Shown in pieces: positions 1 through 6,321 of a stretch of DNA of 9,970 nucleotides. Position 1 is the stretch's first letter; each line of letters begins with the position of its first letter. The stretch is from the NCBI GenBank assembly GCA_002358555.1, contig DEPC01000221.1:1-9970 (forward strand), read 5' to 3'. The notes below the pieces were generated by a model. That model searched no databases and was not told the origin of the DNA. It saw only the letters and a program-made list of their open reading frames with translations. The position numbers were made by a program, and so were the translations under genes. The stretch is from Hungatella sp. UBA3402. GTDB taxonomy: Bacteria; Bacillota; Clostridia; Lachnospirales; Lachnospiraceae.

Positions 1-269
1 TGATTGATAGCATAATTCAATGCCAGAACTGCTCCCAGTGAAATTCCACAAAGAATTACAGGCTCCGAAAATGCATCTAGATACATTTCAAAGGAAAGAT
101 ATATTTTTTCGTAAGTTATATCTTTTCCTTTCCATAAGCCAAATAGGTCAGGACAATCAGCCTTTATATTGGAGGATAGAGATGAGACTGTTCCATTCCA
201 GCTTGCAGGGGATTGCCCCAGCCCATGAAGAAAGATTATATTCATTTTTTCACCATTTTTCCAAAGCAT
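1..269 (-). CDS. Alpha/beta hydrolase, N-terminal part (runs off the left edge)
   Basis: This frame has no stop and leaves the window, so only the first 89 codons are present. The translation begins MLWKNGEKMNIIFLHGLGQ. It shows the alpha/beta-hydrolase oxyanion-hole motif HGLGQ (residues 15-19) after a hydrophobic strand, and the nucleophile elbow G-I-S-L-G (75-79) with Ser77 as predicted nucleophile, followed by a small hydrophobic helix. The acid and histidine of the triad would lie outside the window. I chose ATG 269 because GAGG (281-278) sits 8 nt upstream; an in-frame ATG at 287 lacks a good ribosome binding site. The stop of the upstream MerR-methyltransferase gene (280-282) falls inside this ribosome binding site, so the two are probably translationally coupled as the end of one operon. 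The substrate cannot be told: esterase, lipase-like or peptidase-like hydrolases all look like this here. Fold assignment is fairly sure, function is not. Confidence 0.8.
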   Translation of the reverse strand, partial: MLWKNGEKMNIIFLHGLGQSPASWNGTVSSLSSNIKADCPDLFGLWKGKDITYEKIYLSFEMYLDAFSEPVILCGISLGAVLALNYAIN

Positions 270-279
270 AAATCGTACC

Positions 280-1485
280 TCATTCATAGTTTTCAGAATC
301 TCTAAAATTTCTGCAGATAAATATTCCTGCCATCTTGCTGATTCGGATTTCTCCTTTTTCTTCCATTTTTTTCTGTAAAAATCTCTTAAATTCTAACTGC
401 CTTTGGCTGAGCATCTCATTTTGGTTTCCATGACAGGACAGGATATAGTCTAAAAGAGGTTCCACCTCGTTCACCAAAAGATAATCTTCATATATTACCT
501 TCTCTACATGGTCAAAAACTTCTTCTAACATAGCCTGTCCATTTTCCAATCCAAACAATTCATAGAGGGCTACCTCTGATAAGGTAATCTTGGGGTCAAA
601 CTCTTGTACAAGCAGGGTAACTTCCCTCATATGTTCCTGCCCATAGGTACTGCAATAAAATACTCCATCTTTTCTCATGACCCGCTGAATCTCTTTCAAA
701 GCTTGGGGAAGATTTTTTACATAAAACAACACATGATTGGCGATTACACAATCAAACAGTCCATCTTCAAAGGAGAGCTTTTGACAGTCTTCTGTCTTAA
801 ATATCAGACAATCGCGTCCAGCTTTCCTCAAAAGGTCTGCCGCATCTTCTACCATACCTGATGATACATCTGTTACATAAATTTCTCTCTCCTTTAGAAG
901 TTTTCTATCTACTTCCTGCCACAGTTGTCCATTTCCACAGCCCACCTCAAGGATTTGATTCATCTTATTCATAGGAATCTTGGAAGCTATCCATGGAAAC
1001 CAAGGTATTGAATTGTGAGAAAATCTCTTGTGTAACTCAATTCGAGCATTGATATTGACTGCTGTTTTATACTGCTCCACAATAGCATGTTCCATATTGG
1101 TCATATGAATCAGATTTAAAATGCTGTTCCAGTCAATTTCTCCTGAGGATTCTACCATCTTCCAGGTATCCTCCAAGGTTTGTTCCATCATTTCTAGATG
1201 ACGGATTCTCTTGTGAATCAATTCTTTTTGGAGCTTTAAAGAATGGGCCATATCCTCCCTATCATCATTGATAGTCAAGGACATAATTTCCTCTAAAGAA
1301 AACCCAAGATATTTTAGTGACAAAATCTTTTGCAGACGTCCAAAATCTTCATCAGTATACAGTCGATATCCTGTTTCACTTATTTTGCTGGGACGCAAAA
1401 TTCCCTGTTTATCATAAAAACGAATGGTACGTACCGTTACATTTGCCTTTTTTGCAAATTGTCCAGATGTATAATATCTATTCAC
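280..1485 (-). CDS. MerR-family regulator fused to a SAM-dependent methyltransferase
   Basis: The N-terminus is a MerR winged helix: YYTSGQFAKKANVTVRTIRF (helix-turn-helix), then YDKQGILRPS, GYRLYTDED and a coiled coil to about residue 115. The C-terminal half is a class I methyltransferase. Motif I is ILEVGCGNG (about 183-191), an acidic residue ends strand 2 (YVTDVSSGM), FDCVIANHVLFYV is the strand-4 region, and EIQRVMRKDGVFYCST follows. Residue numbers count from the longer TTG start at 1500 (406 aa). I prefer GTG 1485 (401 aa), because the protein then begins like typical MerR proteins and GAGG lies 9 nt upstream. Either start overlaps the end of the upstream PII-like gene. MerR proteins usually bind a spacer-stretched promoter and respond to a C-terminal ligand domain. 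Here the methyltransferase fold replaces that domain and may act as a SAM or substrate sensor, or as an enzyme. The methyl acceptor is unknown. Confidence 0.88.
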   Translation of the reverse strand: MNRYYTSGQFAKKANVTVRTIRFYDKQGILRPSKISETGYRLYTDEDFGRLQKILSLKYLGFSLEEIMSLTINDDREDMAHSLKLQKELIHKRIRHLEMMEQTLEDTWKMVESSGEIDWNSILNLIHMTNMEHAIVEQYKTAVNINARIELHKRFSHNSIPWFPWIASKIPMNKMNQILEVGCGNGQLWQEVDRKLLKEREIYVTDVSSGMVEDAADLLRKAGRDCLIFKTEDCQKLSFEDGLFDCVIANHVLFYVKNLPQALKEIQRVMRKDGVFYCSTYGQEHMREVTLLVQEFDPKITLSEVALYELFGLENGQAMLEEVFDHVEKVIYEDYLLVNEVEPLLDYILSCHGNQNEMLSQRQLEFKRFLQKKMEEKGEIRISKMAGIFICRNFRDSENYE

Positions 1486-2167
1486 TTTGATTGTCCTCAA
1501 TAAGCCTCAATCCTGCTGTACTGGTGACAGGAAGGGAAAAAATAATAGACTTTGCTTTGCTCTCCATCCCCGCATCTCTCATAACAGCCTTCATAATATC
1601 TGACCTCTGATTGGTTCTACTCACAATAAAAATAATTTCCTTCTCAGAAGCCAAAGATACACCAAAAAAACTTTCTGCTCTCTCCATTCCTGTTCCTCTG
1701 GCATGGATAACTGTCCCGCCACCTGCTCCTGCACGTTTAGCTGCATCCATAATCATATTGCTGTATCCTTGGTTGGCAATGACTACTAAAAGTTCATATT
1801 TCGTTTCCTTCAATATTCCTTCCTCCTCTTTTACATAATTTTGCTGTTCTGTCAGAAACTTAAGCTCTCTTTTTCCTCCAATGCTGGCAAGTGGAATGGT
1901 AAATGCAATTCCCATCCCTGGAACATCAATACGAAAACGATTTTGCAGTCCTTTTTTTACTTCTTTCCATGTCTCACTAGTTACCACTCCAAACAATACC
2001 GCCTTTTCTGCTGATTCTAGGCCAAAGTAATCCATAACTTCACTGGCTGCAGTACCTCTGCCCAAAGTAATCAGATTGATACTAACCCCTTGTTCTTTAT
2101 AAAAACCAAGGAAGTTTGGCAGCATATTCCGATTGGCAATAGTAGTCATTAAATAAAGCTCACTCAT
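1478..2167 (-). CDS. Tandem-domain PII-like (GlnB-family) regulatory protein
   Basis: The 229-residue protein appears to be two PII-like ferredoxin-fold domains in a row, about residues 1-105 and 122-229; classical PII proteins have one domain of about 112 residues. The second domain is the clearer one. It has strand 1 (ELLVVIANQGYSNMIMDAAK), then AGAGGGTVIHARGTG before a short T-loop, and a closing FSLPVTSTAGLRL strand. The first domain has matching segments (LGRGTA, then GMGIAFTIPLASIGG). PII proteins bind ATP/ADP and often 2-oxoglutarate, and change the activity of a partner, commonly a membrane transporter. The T-loop uridylylation Tyr region of classical GlnB is not recognisable. The gene starts 12 nt after the DUF1538 membrane gene with GAGAGG 5 nt before ATG, so both come from one mRNA and the membrane protein is the natural partner. 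Its end overlaps the MerR-methyltransferase start. Confidence 0.82.
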   Translation of the reverse strand: MSELYLMTTIANRNMLPNFLGFYKEQGVSINLITLGRGTAASEVMDYFGLESAEKAVLFGVVTSETWKEVKKGLQNRFRIDVPGMGIAFTIPLASIGGKRELKFLTEQQNYVKEEEGILKETKYELLVVIANQGYSNMIMDAAKRAGAGGGTVIHARGTGMERAESFFGVSLASEKEIIFIVSRTNQRSDIMKAVMRDAGMESKAKSIIFSLPVTSTAGLRLIEDNQSE

Positions 2168-2179
2168 ATCTACCTCTCT

Positions 2180-3718
2180 TTACAAGTTAATAATATCATA
2201 ATCTCCATAGATTTCTAGTCCATTATCCATTTGTGCCAAATTCCCTTGTATTGCTGCCTGTTTGGTTTGAAACTGATAAACCAATCCCAAAGCTTGAATT
2301 GTAATCAAAGGCGTCATAGCTACCATAGCAACCACTCCAAATGCATCCCTCACCAGATTACCTCCAACCGCCTGACATGCACCCATAGCAAAGGGAAGCA
2401 AGAAAGCAGCTGTCATGGGCCCAGAAGCCACACCACCAGAGTCAAAGGCAATCGCTGTAAAAATTCTTGGAACAAGAAATGTTAGAATTAGAGCCAATCC
2501 ATAGCCTGGAATCAGATACCAAAAAATCGAAATTCCGGTCATTACTCTGGTCATAGCAAGACCAATGGAAATCGCCACCCCCACAGATAGACTCAGTTTC
2601 ATTGCTGTACCTGACACTGCTCCATCCGTCAACTCCTCCACCTGCTTCATCAATACATAGACTGCTGGTTCTGCCAAAACAATAAAATATCCAATCATCA
2701 TTCCCACAGGGACAATAATCCACTTTTCCTTAAGCCCTGCAAGTGTCTGTCCCAGAAAGCTTCCAGCAGGCATAAATCCGATGTTAGCTCCCGTCAAAAA
2801 TACTACTAATCCCACATAAGTATACACCAATCCTATCAAAATTCTTCCTAAAGATCGCCTGTCCATTTTCAGAGAAATCACCTGAAAAACAGCAAAGAAC
2901 ACCAGAATTGGCAGCATGGATAACGCGATTTCTTGCATATAATGAGGAATTGACGATGTAAACATCTGCCTCAAAACCACAGAATTGTCAGCTTCCATAT
3001 GTTGAGCTACTGCATAGTTACTATTTTCAGGTCGAAAAATAATTCCCAGCAGCAGCACTGCCAGAATTGGTCCTACGGAACATAGAGCTACTAGTCCAAA
3101 GCTGTCATCCGATGCATGTTTATCATTTCTGATAGAAGAAATACCAACACCCATGGCCATAATAAATGGTACTGTCATTGGTCCTGTGGTTACACCACCT
3201 GAATCAAAAGCTACTGCCAAAAAATCCTCTGGAATTAAAAAAGCCAGTCCAAGAGCTAAAAGATAAAGGAAAATTAACATAGGGGCTAATGCAATTCCAA
3301 ACAACATACGCACCAAAGCCACAACCAGAAATACTCCCACACCGCAGGCAATAGATAAAATCAAAACCTGCCTAGGAATAGCTGGAACCTGCCCTGCCAA
3401 TACTTGAAGGTCAGGCTCTGATATAGTGATTACAAATCCAAGGATAAATCCAAGAACCACCATTACCCACAGTTTTCGGCTTTTAGTCATACTTCTTCCT
3501 ACCTGCTCTCCCATAGGGGTCATGGATAGCTCTGCCCCCAAAGTAAAGAACATCATACCTACAATCAAAAACACAGCTCCCACTAAAAATTCCATCACAA
3601 TCCCTGGCGGAACTGGAGCAACACTGAAACACAAAAGCAAAACAATTCCCACTACGGGGAGCACTGCCTTAAAAGCCTCCTCAAGTTTTTCCTGAAGTTT
3701 TGGTTTGTACAAACTCAT
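2180..3718 (-). CDS. DUF1538-type polytopic membrane protein with internal duplication
   Basis: This 512-residue protein is very hydrophobic, with roughly a dozen predicted membrane segments and an internal repeat. Half 1 carries SEPDLQVL (Glu101) and AFDSGGVTTGPMT (172-182). Half 2 carries AEPAVYVL (Glu350) and AFDSGGVASGPMT (426-436), an offset of about 250 residues. Each motif pair is followed by a similar hydrophobic helix (SFGLVALCSVGPI, AFGVVAMVAMTPL). Conserved acidic and Gly-rich motifs inside membrane helices, duplicated in this way, suggest a transporter or channel. I recognise the family as DUF1538, whose substrate is not known to me. The start ATG has a near-perfect AGGAGG (3730-3725) 6 nt upstream. 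It is the first gene of the operon and is followed after 12 nt by the PII-like gene, implying PII-like control of its activity. Confidence 0.85.
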   Translation of the reverse strand: MSLYKPKLQEKLEEAFKAVLPVVGIVLLLCFSVAPVPPGIVMEFLVGAVFLIVGMMFFTLGAELSMTPMGEQVGRSMTKSRKLWVMVVLGFILGFVITISEPDLQVLAGQVPAIPRQVLILSIACGVGVFLVVALVRMLFGIALAPMLIFLYLLALGLAFLIPEDFLAVAFDSGGVTTGPMTVPFIMAMGVGISSIRNDKHASDDSFGLVALCSVGPILAVLLLGIIFRPENSNYAVAQHMEADNSVVLRQMFTSSIPHYMQEIALSMLPILVFFAVFQVISLKMDRRSLGRILIGLVYTYVGLVVFLTGANIGFMPAGSFLGQTLAGLKEKWIIVPVGMMIGYFIVLAEPAVYVLMKQVEELTDGAVSGTAMKLSLSVGVAISIGLAMTRVMTGISIFWYLIPGYGLALILTFLVPRIFTAIAFDSGGVASGPMTAAFLLPFAMGACQAVGGNLVRDAFGVVAMVAMTPLITIQALGLVYQFQTKQAAIQGNLAQMDNGLEIYGDYDIINL

Positions 3719-3753
3719 GGATATCCTCCTTCTTGTTTATAGGTATTCTATTT

Positions 3754-3782
3754 ATTATACATGAAAGTTTCCCTGTTTCCAA
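3754..3782 (-). promoter_or_regulatory. Putative sigma-A promoter of the DUF1538/PII-like operon
   Basis: Reading the minus strand, TTGGAA (3782-3777) and TATAAT (3759-3754) are separated by 17 bp. This fits a housekeeping promoter, with a perfect -10 and 4 of 6 matches in the -35. The leader to the DUF1538 ATG would be about 30 nt and contains AGGAGG. A terminator lies upstream at 3859-3884, so this promoter probably begins the four-gene unit. Confidence 0.6.
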
Positions 3783-3858
3783 ACAATTTTTACGTTAAGG
3801 TTCTGTTAAATAGCTATGCTCCATAAGAATTTACATCTATTCAAGCGGTAAATCCATC

Positions 3859-3884
3859 AAAAAAGGGGTTAATACCCCCTCTTT
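3859..3884 (-). terminator. Intrinsic terminator of the MFS transporter gene
   Basis: In the minus-strand RNA, AAAGAGGGG pairs with CCCCTTTTT (one G-U wobble) around a 7-nt loop GTATTAA, and the stem runs into a T6 tract. It lies 10 nt after the MFS stop codon and upstream of the next operon's promoter, which marks a transcription unit boundary. Confidence 0.75.
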
Positions 3885-3893
3885 CAACCAATA

Positions 3894-5063
3894 TTAAACT
3901 TCTGCTAAATTTGTCAGCAACAGCACTACAAACAGCAAAATTGGAAACAATACTGCCATCATAAGACCTTTTTGAAGGTTTCCTCCAGCTTCTGCTGCTA
4001 ATCCGACCATAGCAGGCCCTGCCAGACAGCCTAAATCTCCAGCTAATGAAAGAAATGCAAACATAGCAGTTCCACTTCCAGGAAGTCCTTTTGCTGCCAG
4101 GCTGAAAGTTCCAGGCCATAAAATCCCTACTGACAATCCACACAAGGCACACCCTGTTAATGCCCACACAGAAGATAAAGAAAACGAAGCTAATCCATAG
4201 CCTACTAAACATAATCCTCCACTTAAGAGCATAAAACGCTTAAGAGAAATTTTTTCACTAAATTTGGCATAAAAAATTCTGGAACTTCCCATCAAAGCTG
4301 CGAAAAGACAAGGTCCTGCCAAATCTCCTGCTGCTTTGGATATCTTAAGTCCAGATTCCGCAAAGCTAGAAGCCCATTGACTCATAGCCTGCTCACAGGC
4401 TCCAGAGCACATCATCAAAAGAGCAAATCCCCAAAATATTCTGCCTGTTATCCACTCTCTCCAAGAATTATCACTGTTTTCCTCTTTCAGAGAAGGAATG
4501 GGTACTTTAGCAAATTGTATCGCATTGTAGGCAGGAATCAGTGACCAAAGGAAACATAAAATTTTCCAATTTTCTTTGCCTGCCACAGAAAAAAATAAGG
4601 TAGTCCCTGCTACCATCATCACATATCCCCAACAATAAAAGGAATGTAATAAACTCATAGAAGCTGATTTTTTTTGAGTAGGACATGCTTCTACAATAGG
4701 ACTCAACAGCACTTCAATCAATCCACCTCCCACAGCATAGAATATTACAGCTACTATAAGTCCTTTATATCCTGGGAGGAAAGCCATTGCATTGATACCT
4801 AACGCAGACATAATATGGGCAAATACTATAGATTTTTTATATCCTACTCGGTCAACTGCTGTAGCAGATATTAAGTCTACCACTAATTGTATTCCAAAAT
4901 TCATAGTGATTAGCAAGGTTATCTGCTGAAAAGAAAGCCCATAGCTCTCCTGAAAAATTAAAAATAGTAGGGGAGCTAGGTTATTGACAATGGCTTGAGT
5001 GATATATCCTATATAACTTGCCTTTAAGGTATTACCATAGTCCAGTTTTTTCCTTTTCCACAT
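3894..5063 (-). CDS. Major facilitator superfamily transporter
   Basis: A protein of about 389 residues with roughly 12 hydrophobic segments, the usual MFS size. A loop after the second helix carries DRVGYKKS, the MFS motif-A region (D-R-x-G-x-K/R). The second half repeats the fold (LCLVGYGLASF, CALCGLSVGILWPGTFSLAA). The general look resembles sugar or drug MFS carriers of the FucP-like type, but substrate residues cannot be assigned. The open frame extends to a TTG at 5069. ATG 5063 is the better start, because GAAAGG (5078-5073) lies 9 nt before it and only 3 nt before the TTG. The gene follows the SDR gene by about 78 nt with no terminator seen between them, so the two may be co-transcribed, and the carrier may move the substrate or product of that enzyme. 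A perfect palindrome lies in the gap. Confidence 0.88.
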   Translation of the reverse strand: MWKRKKLDYGNTLKASYIGYITQAIVNNLAPLLFLIFQESYGLSFQQITLLITMNFGIQLVVDLISATAVDRVGYKKSIVFAHIMSALGINAMAFLPGYKGLIVAVIFYAVGGGLIEVLLSPIVEACPTQKKSASMSLLHSFYCWGYVMMVAGTTLFFSVAGKENWKILCFLWSLIPAYNAIQFAKVPIPSLKEENSDNSWREWITGRIFWGFALLMMCSGACEQAMSQWASSFAESGLKISKAAGDLAGPCLFAALMGSSRIFYAKFSEKISLKRFMLLSGGLCLVGYGLASFSLSSVWALTGCALCGLSVGILWPGTFSLAAKGLPGSGTAMFAFLSLAGDLGCLAGPAMVGLAAEAGGNLQKGLMMAVLFPILLFVVLLLTNLAEV

Positions 5064-5091
5064 GAGCAAAAGCCTTTCTATCCATAAAGTC

Positions 5092-5106
5092 TATCATACT
5101 ATGATA
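5092..5106. promoter_or_regulatory. Perfect 15-bp palindrome upstream of the MFS gene (possible operator)
   Basis: The sequence TATCATACTATGATA has two 7-bp arms that are exact reverse complements around a single central base. It lies 29 nt upstream of the preferred MFS start. Its size and symmetry fit a dimeric regulator site. I see no convincing -35/-10 pair to go with it, and the arms are AT-rich, so chance is possible. Confidence 0.4.
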
Positions 5107-5141
5107 TTCCAGCTTTTGTATCAATGAATACTTTTTTCGCT

Positions 5142-5975
5142 CTATTTCTCCGGTTTTAGTGGCCCATAAAAGTAAGAAGCTGTCGCTCCGCCATCAATAA
5201 GAAAATCTGTGCCTGTAATAAAAGCCCCTTTTTCGCTCATCAGCAGTTCTGCCACATTTGCAACCTCGTCAGCAGTTCCTGGACGACCTGCTGGACATTT
5301 GGCAAACATATTTTTATAAAAATCTCCACGAGGACCGTTAAATTCGTCTATTGCTAAAGGTGTAACAATAATACCAGGAGAAATAGAATTAATTCTGGCC
5401 CCTTTTTCTCCCCATTTTACAGACTCTGCCATAACACGTTTTTCATTGCAGCGTTTTGCCATCTGATAGGCATGAAGTGTATCCTGAATCTTTGCTGGTT
5501 GCAATATATCCAAAGAAAGAAGTTCTTCGGTTGGTGTACAAGCAAGCTGCTCATCTTCTTTGGCACTAAGTTGTGGCATACGATGTCCTGATTGACTAGA
5601 GATGGTCACACCGACACCTCCAGGGGCAATCGCTTTTCCCACCTCTTCTAACAAGACCGCTGTACCATAAAGGTCAACATTTAAAATTGTTTCTATCGAT
5701 GCTTGACTTGGTGAAACTCCTGCTGCATTGACTAGCATTGTGATATCTCCAACTTTACATGCCTGTGCAATCAGATTTCTGATGGATTCTCTAGACGATA
5801 AGTCCATTTCCATAGCCAATACATCAAATCCAGCTTCATTCATAGTCTTAGCGATTATCTGTGCATGTTCTGGTTTTTTATCGCCTAAAATAATTTTCTT
5901 TCCATATCCTATTCTCCGAGCAATCGCCATACCAATCTGACCAGCTCCAGTTAAAATCATTACTTCTTTTCTCAT
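5142..5975 (-). CDS. SDR-family NAD(P)-dependent oxidoreductase
   Basis: A 277-residue short-chain dehydrogenase/reductase. The Rossmann dinucleotide motif is TGAGQIG (9-15), Asp32 at the end of strand 2 suggests NAD(H) preference, NAAG is at 83-86, catalytic Ser lies in ISSQSG (125-130), YQMAK (170-174) supplies Tyr and Lys, and PG (200-201) is followed by VTPLAIDEF. The C-terminus has GTDFLIDGG (255-263), typical of classical SDRs. About 40 residues separate Ser and Tyr, instead of the usual 12-14, so an extra segment of nearly 30 residues (about 131-163) is inserted there, as in some hydroxysteroid dehydrogenases and carbonyl reductases. The substrate is unknown; an alcohol or ketone on a sugar, steroid or other small molecule is possible. 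GGAGG lies 10 nt upstream of ATG, with a good promoter further up. The MFS gene downstream is a likely partner. Confidence 0.9.
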   Translation of the reverse strand: MRKEVMILTGAGQIGMAIARRIGYGKKIILGDKKPEHAQIIAKTMNEAGFDVLAMEMDLSSRESIRNLIAQACKVGDITMLVNAAGVSPSQASIETILNVDLYGTAVLLEEVGKAIAPGGVGVTISSQSGHRMPQLSAKEDEQLACTPTEELLSLDILQPAKIQDTLHAYQMAKRCNEKRVMAESVKWGEKGARINSISPGIIVTPLAIDEFNGPRGDFYKNMFAKCPAGRPGTADEVANVAELLMSEKGAFITGTDFLIDGGATASYFYGPLKPEK

Positions 5976-6035
5976 ATACTATTTTCCTCCATTCAATAAT
6001 TGATTGTTATAAGTAAATCTGTTTTATTTTTATTT

Positions 6036-6064
6036 ATTATAAAAAACTTTTATTTCAAAATCAA
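6036..6064 (-). promoter_or_regulatory. Putative sigma-A promoter of the SDR (and MFS) genes
   Basis: On the minus strand, TTGATT (6064-6059) and TATAAT (6041-6036) are exactly 17 bp apart, a strong housekeeping-type pair. A short imperfect dyad, AATCAATTCGATT (6059-6071), overlaps the -35 and could be a regulator contact, possibly for the neighbouring LysR protein. That link is inference only. Confidence 0.6.
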
Positions 6065-6190
6065 TTCGATTTTCAGGGGGAGTCTAATAAGAAAAACTTA
6101 TACGAAAAATCAATGAATTATTTATTGCAAAAATAAATCGTCAGAGATAATTTATTGATACTTGTACCATTAGATATATTAAAAGAGAAA

Positions 6191-6248
6191 GGACTGCCCT
6201 AAAAATGTTATCTTATAATATAGAAAAATAACATTTTTAAGATAGTCC
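6191..6248 (-). terminator. Long inverted repeat, probable LysR terminator or short palindromic insertion
   Basis: Two 21-nt arms (6191-6211 and 6228-6248) are reverse complements except at 3 positions, around a 16-nt AT-rich loop. In minus-strand RNA two of these three become G-U wobbles and one stays an A-C mismatch. In plus-strand RNA one is a wobble and two are mismatches, so the minus-strand hairpin is the more stable. The minus-strand stem is followed by TTTCTCTTTT, fitting an intrinsic terminator for the CBS-LysR unit, 74 nt after the LysR stop. The outer ends, GGACTGCCCTAAAA and GGACTATCTTAAAA, also resemble transposon terminal repeats. Confidence 0.55.
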
Positions 6249-6321
6249 CTCATTTTATCAATAAAAAGGTAATATTCTAGAGCATATCTAAAAACTCATT
6301 CGTGCTATCTATATGTTCTTG

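Larger units (their letters stand above)
5976..6321. other. Intergenic region between the SDR and LysR genes (346 nt)
   Basis: No protein-coding frame of useful length was found on either strand. This AT-rich stretch holds the SDR ribosome binding site, a putative promoter (6036-6064), two minor AT-rich inverted repeats around 6090-6150, and a long inverted repeat at 6191-6248. Nothing recognisable is present from 6249 to 6321. Confidence 0.7.

Noticed and set aside
20..271. 83-codon open frame on the plus strand
   Set aside because: It is the antisense of the alpha/beta hydrolase frame, which carries recognisable motifs; the plus-strand product has none.
280..283. ATGA stop-start overlap at the end of the MerR-methyltransferase gene
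   Set aside because: The frame opened by that ATG ends after 13 codons; the hydrolase is in another frame with its own ribosome binding site.
2442..2723. 93-codon minus-strand frame inside the DUF1538 gene
   Set aside because: Overlapping shadow frame with no family features; the long DUF1538 frame with repeated motifs explains the region.
3841..4212. 123-codon minus-strand frame overlapping the MFS gene end
   Set aside because: Out-of-frame shadow rich in Trp, Cys, Ser and Arg; it also runs across the MFS terminator.
6070..6150. Short AT-rich inverted repeats in the SDR-LysR gap
   Set aside because: Arms of 5-7 bp made almost only of A and T are expected by chance; no supporting signal.
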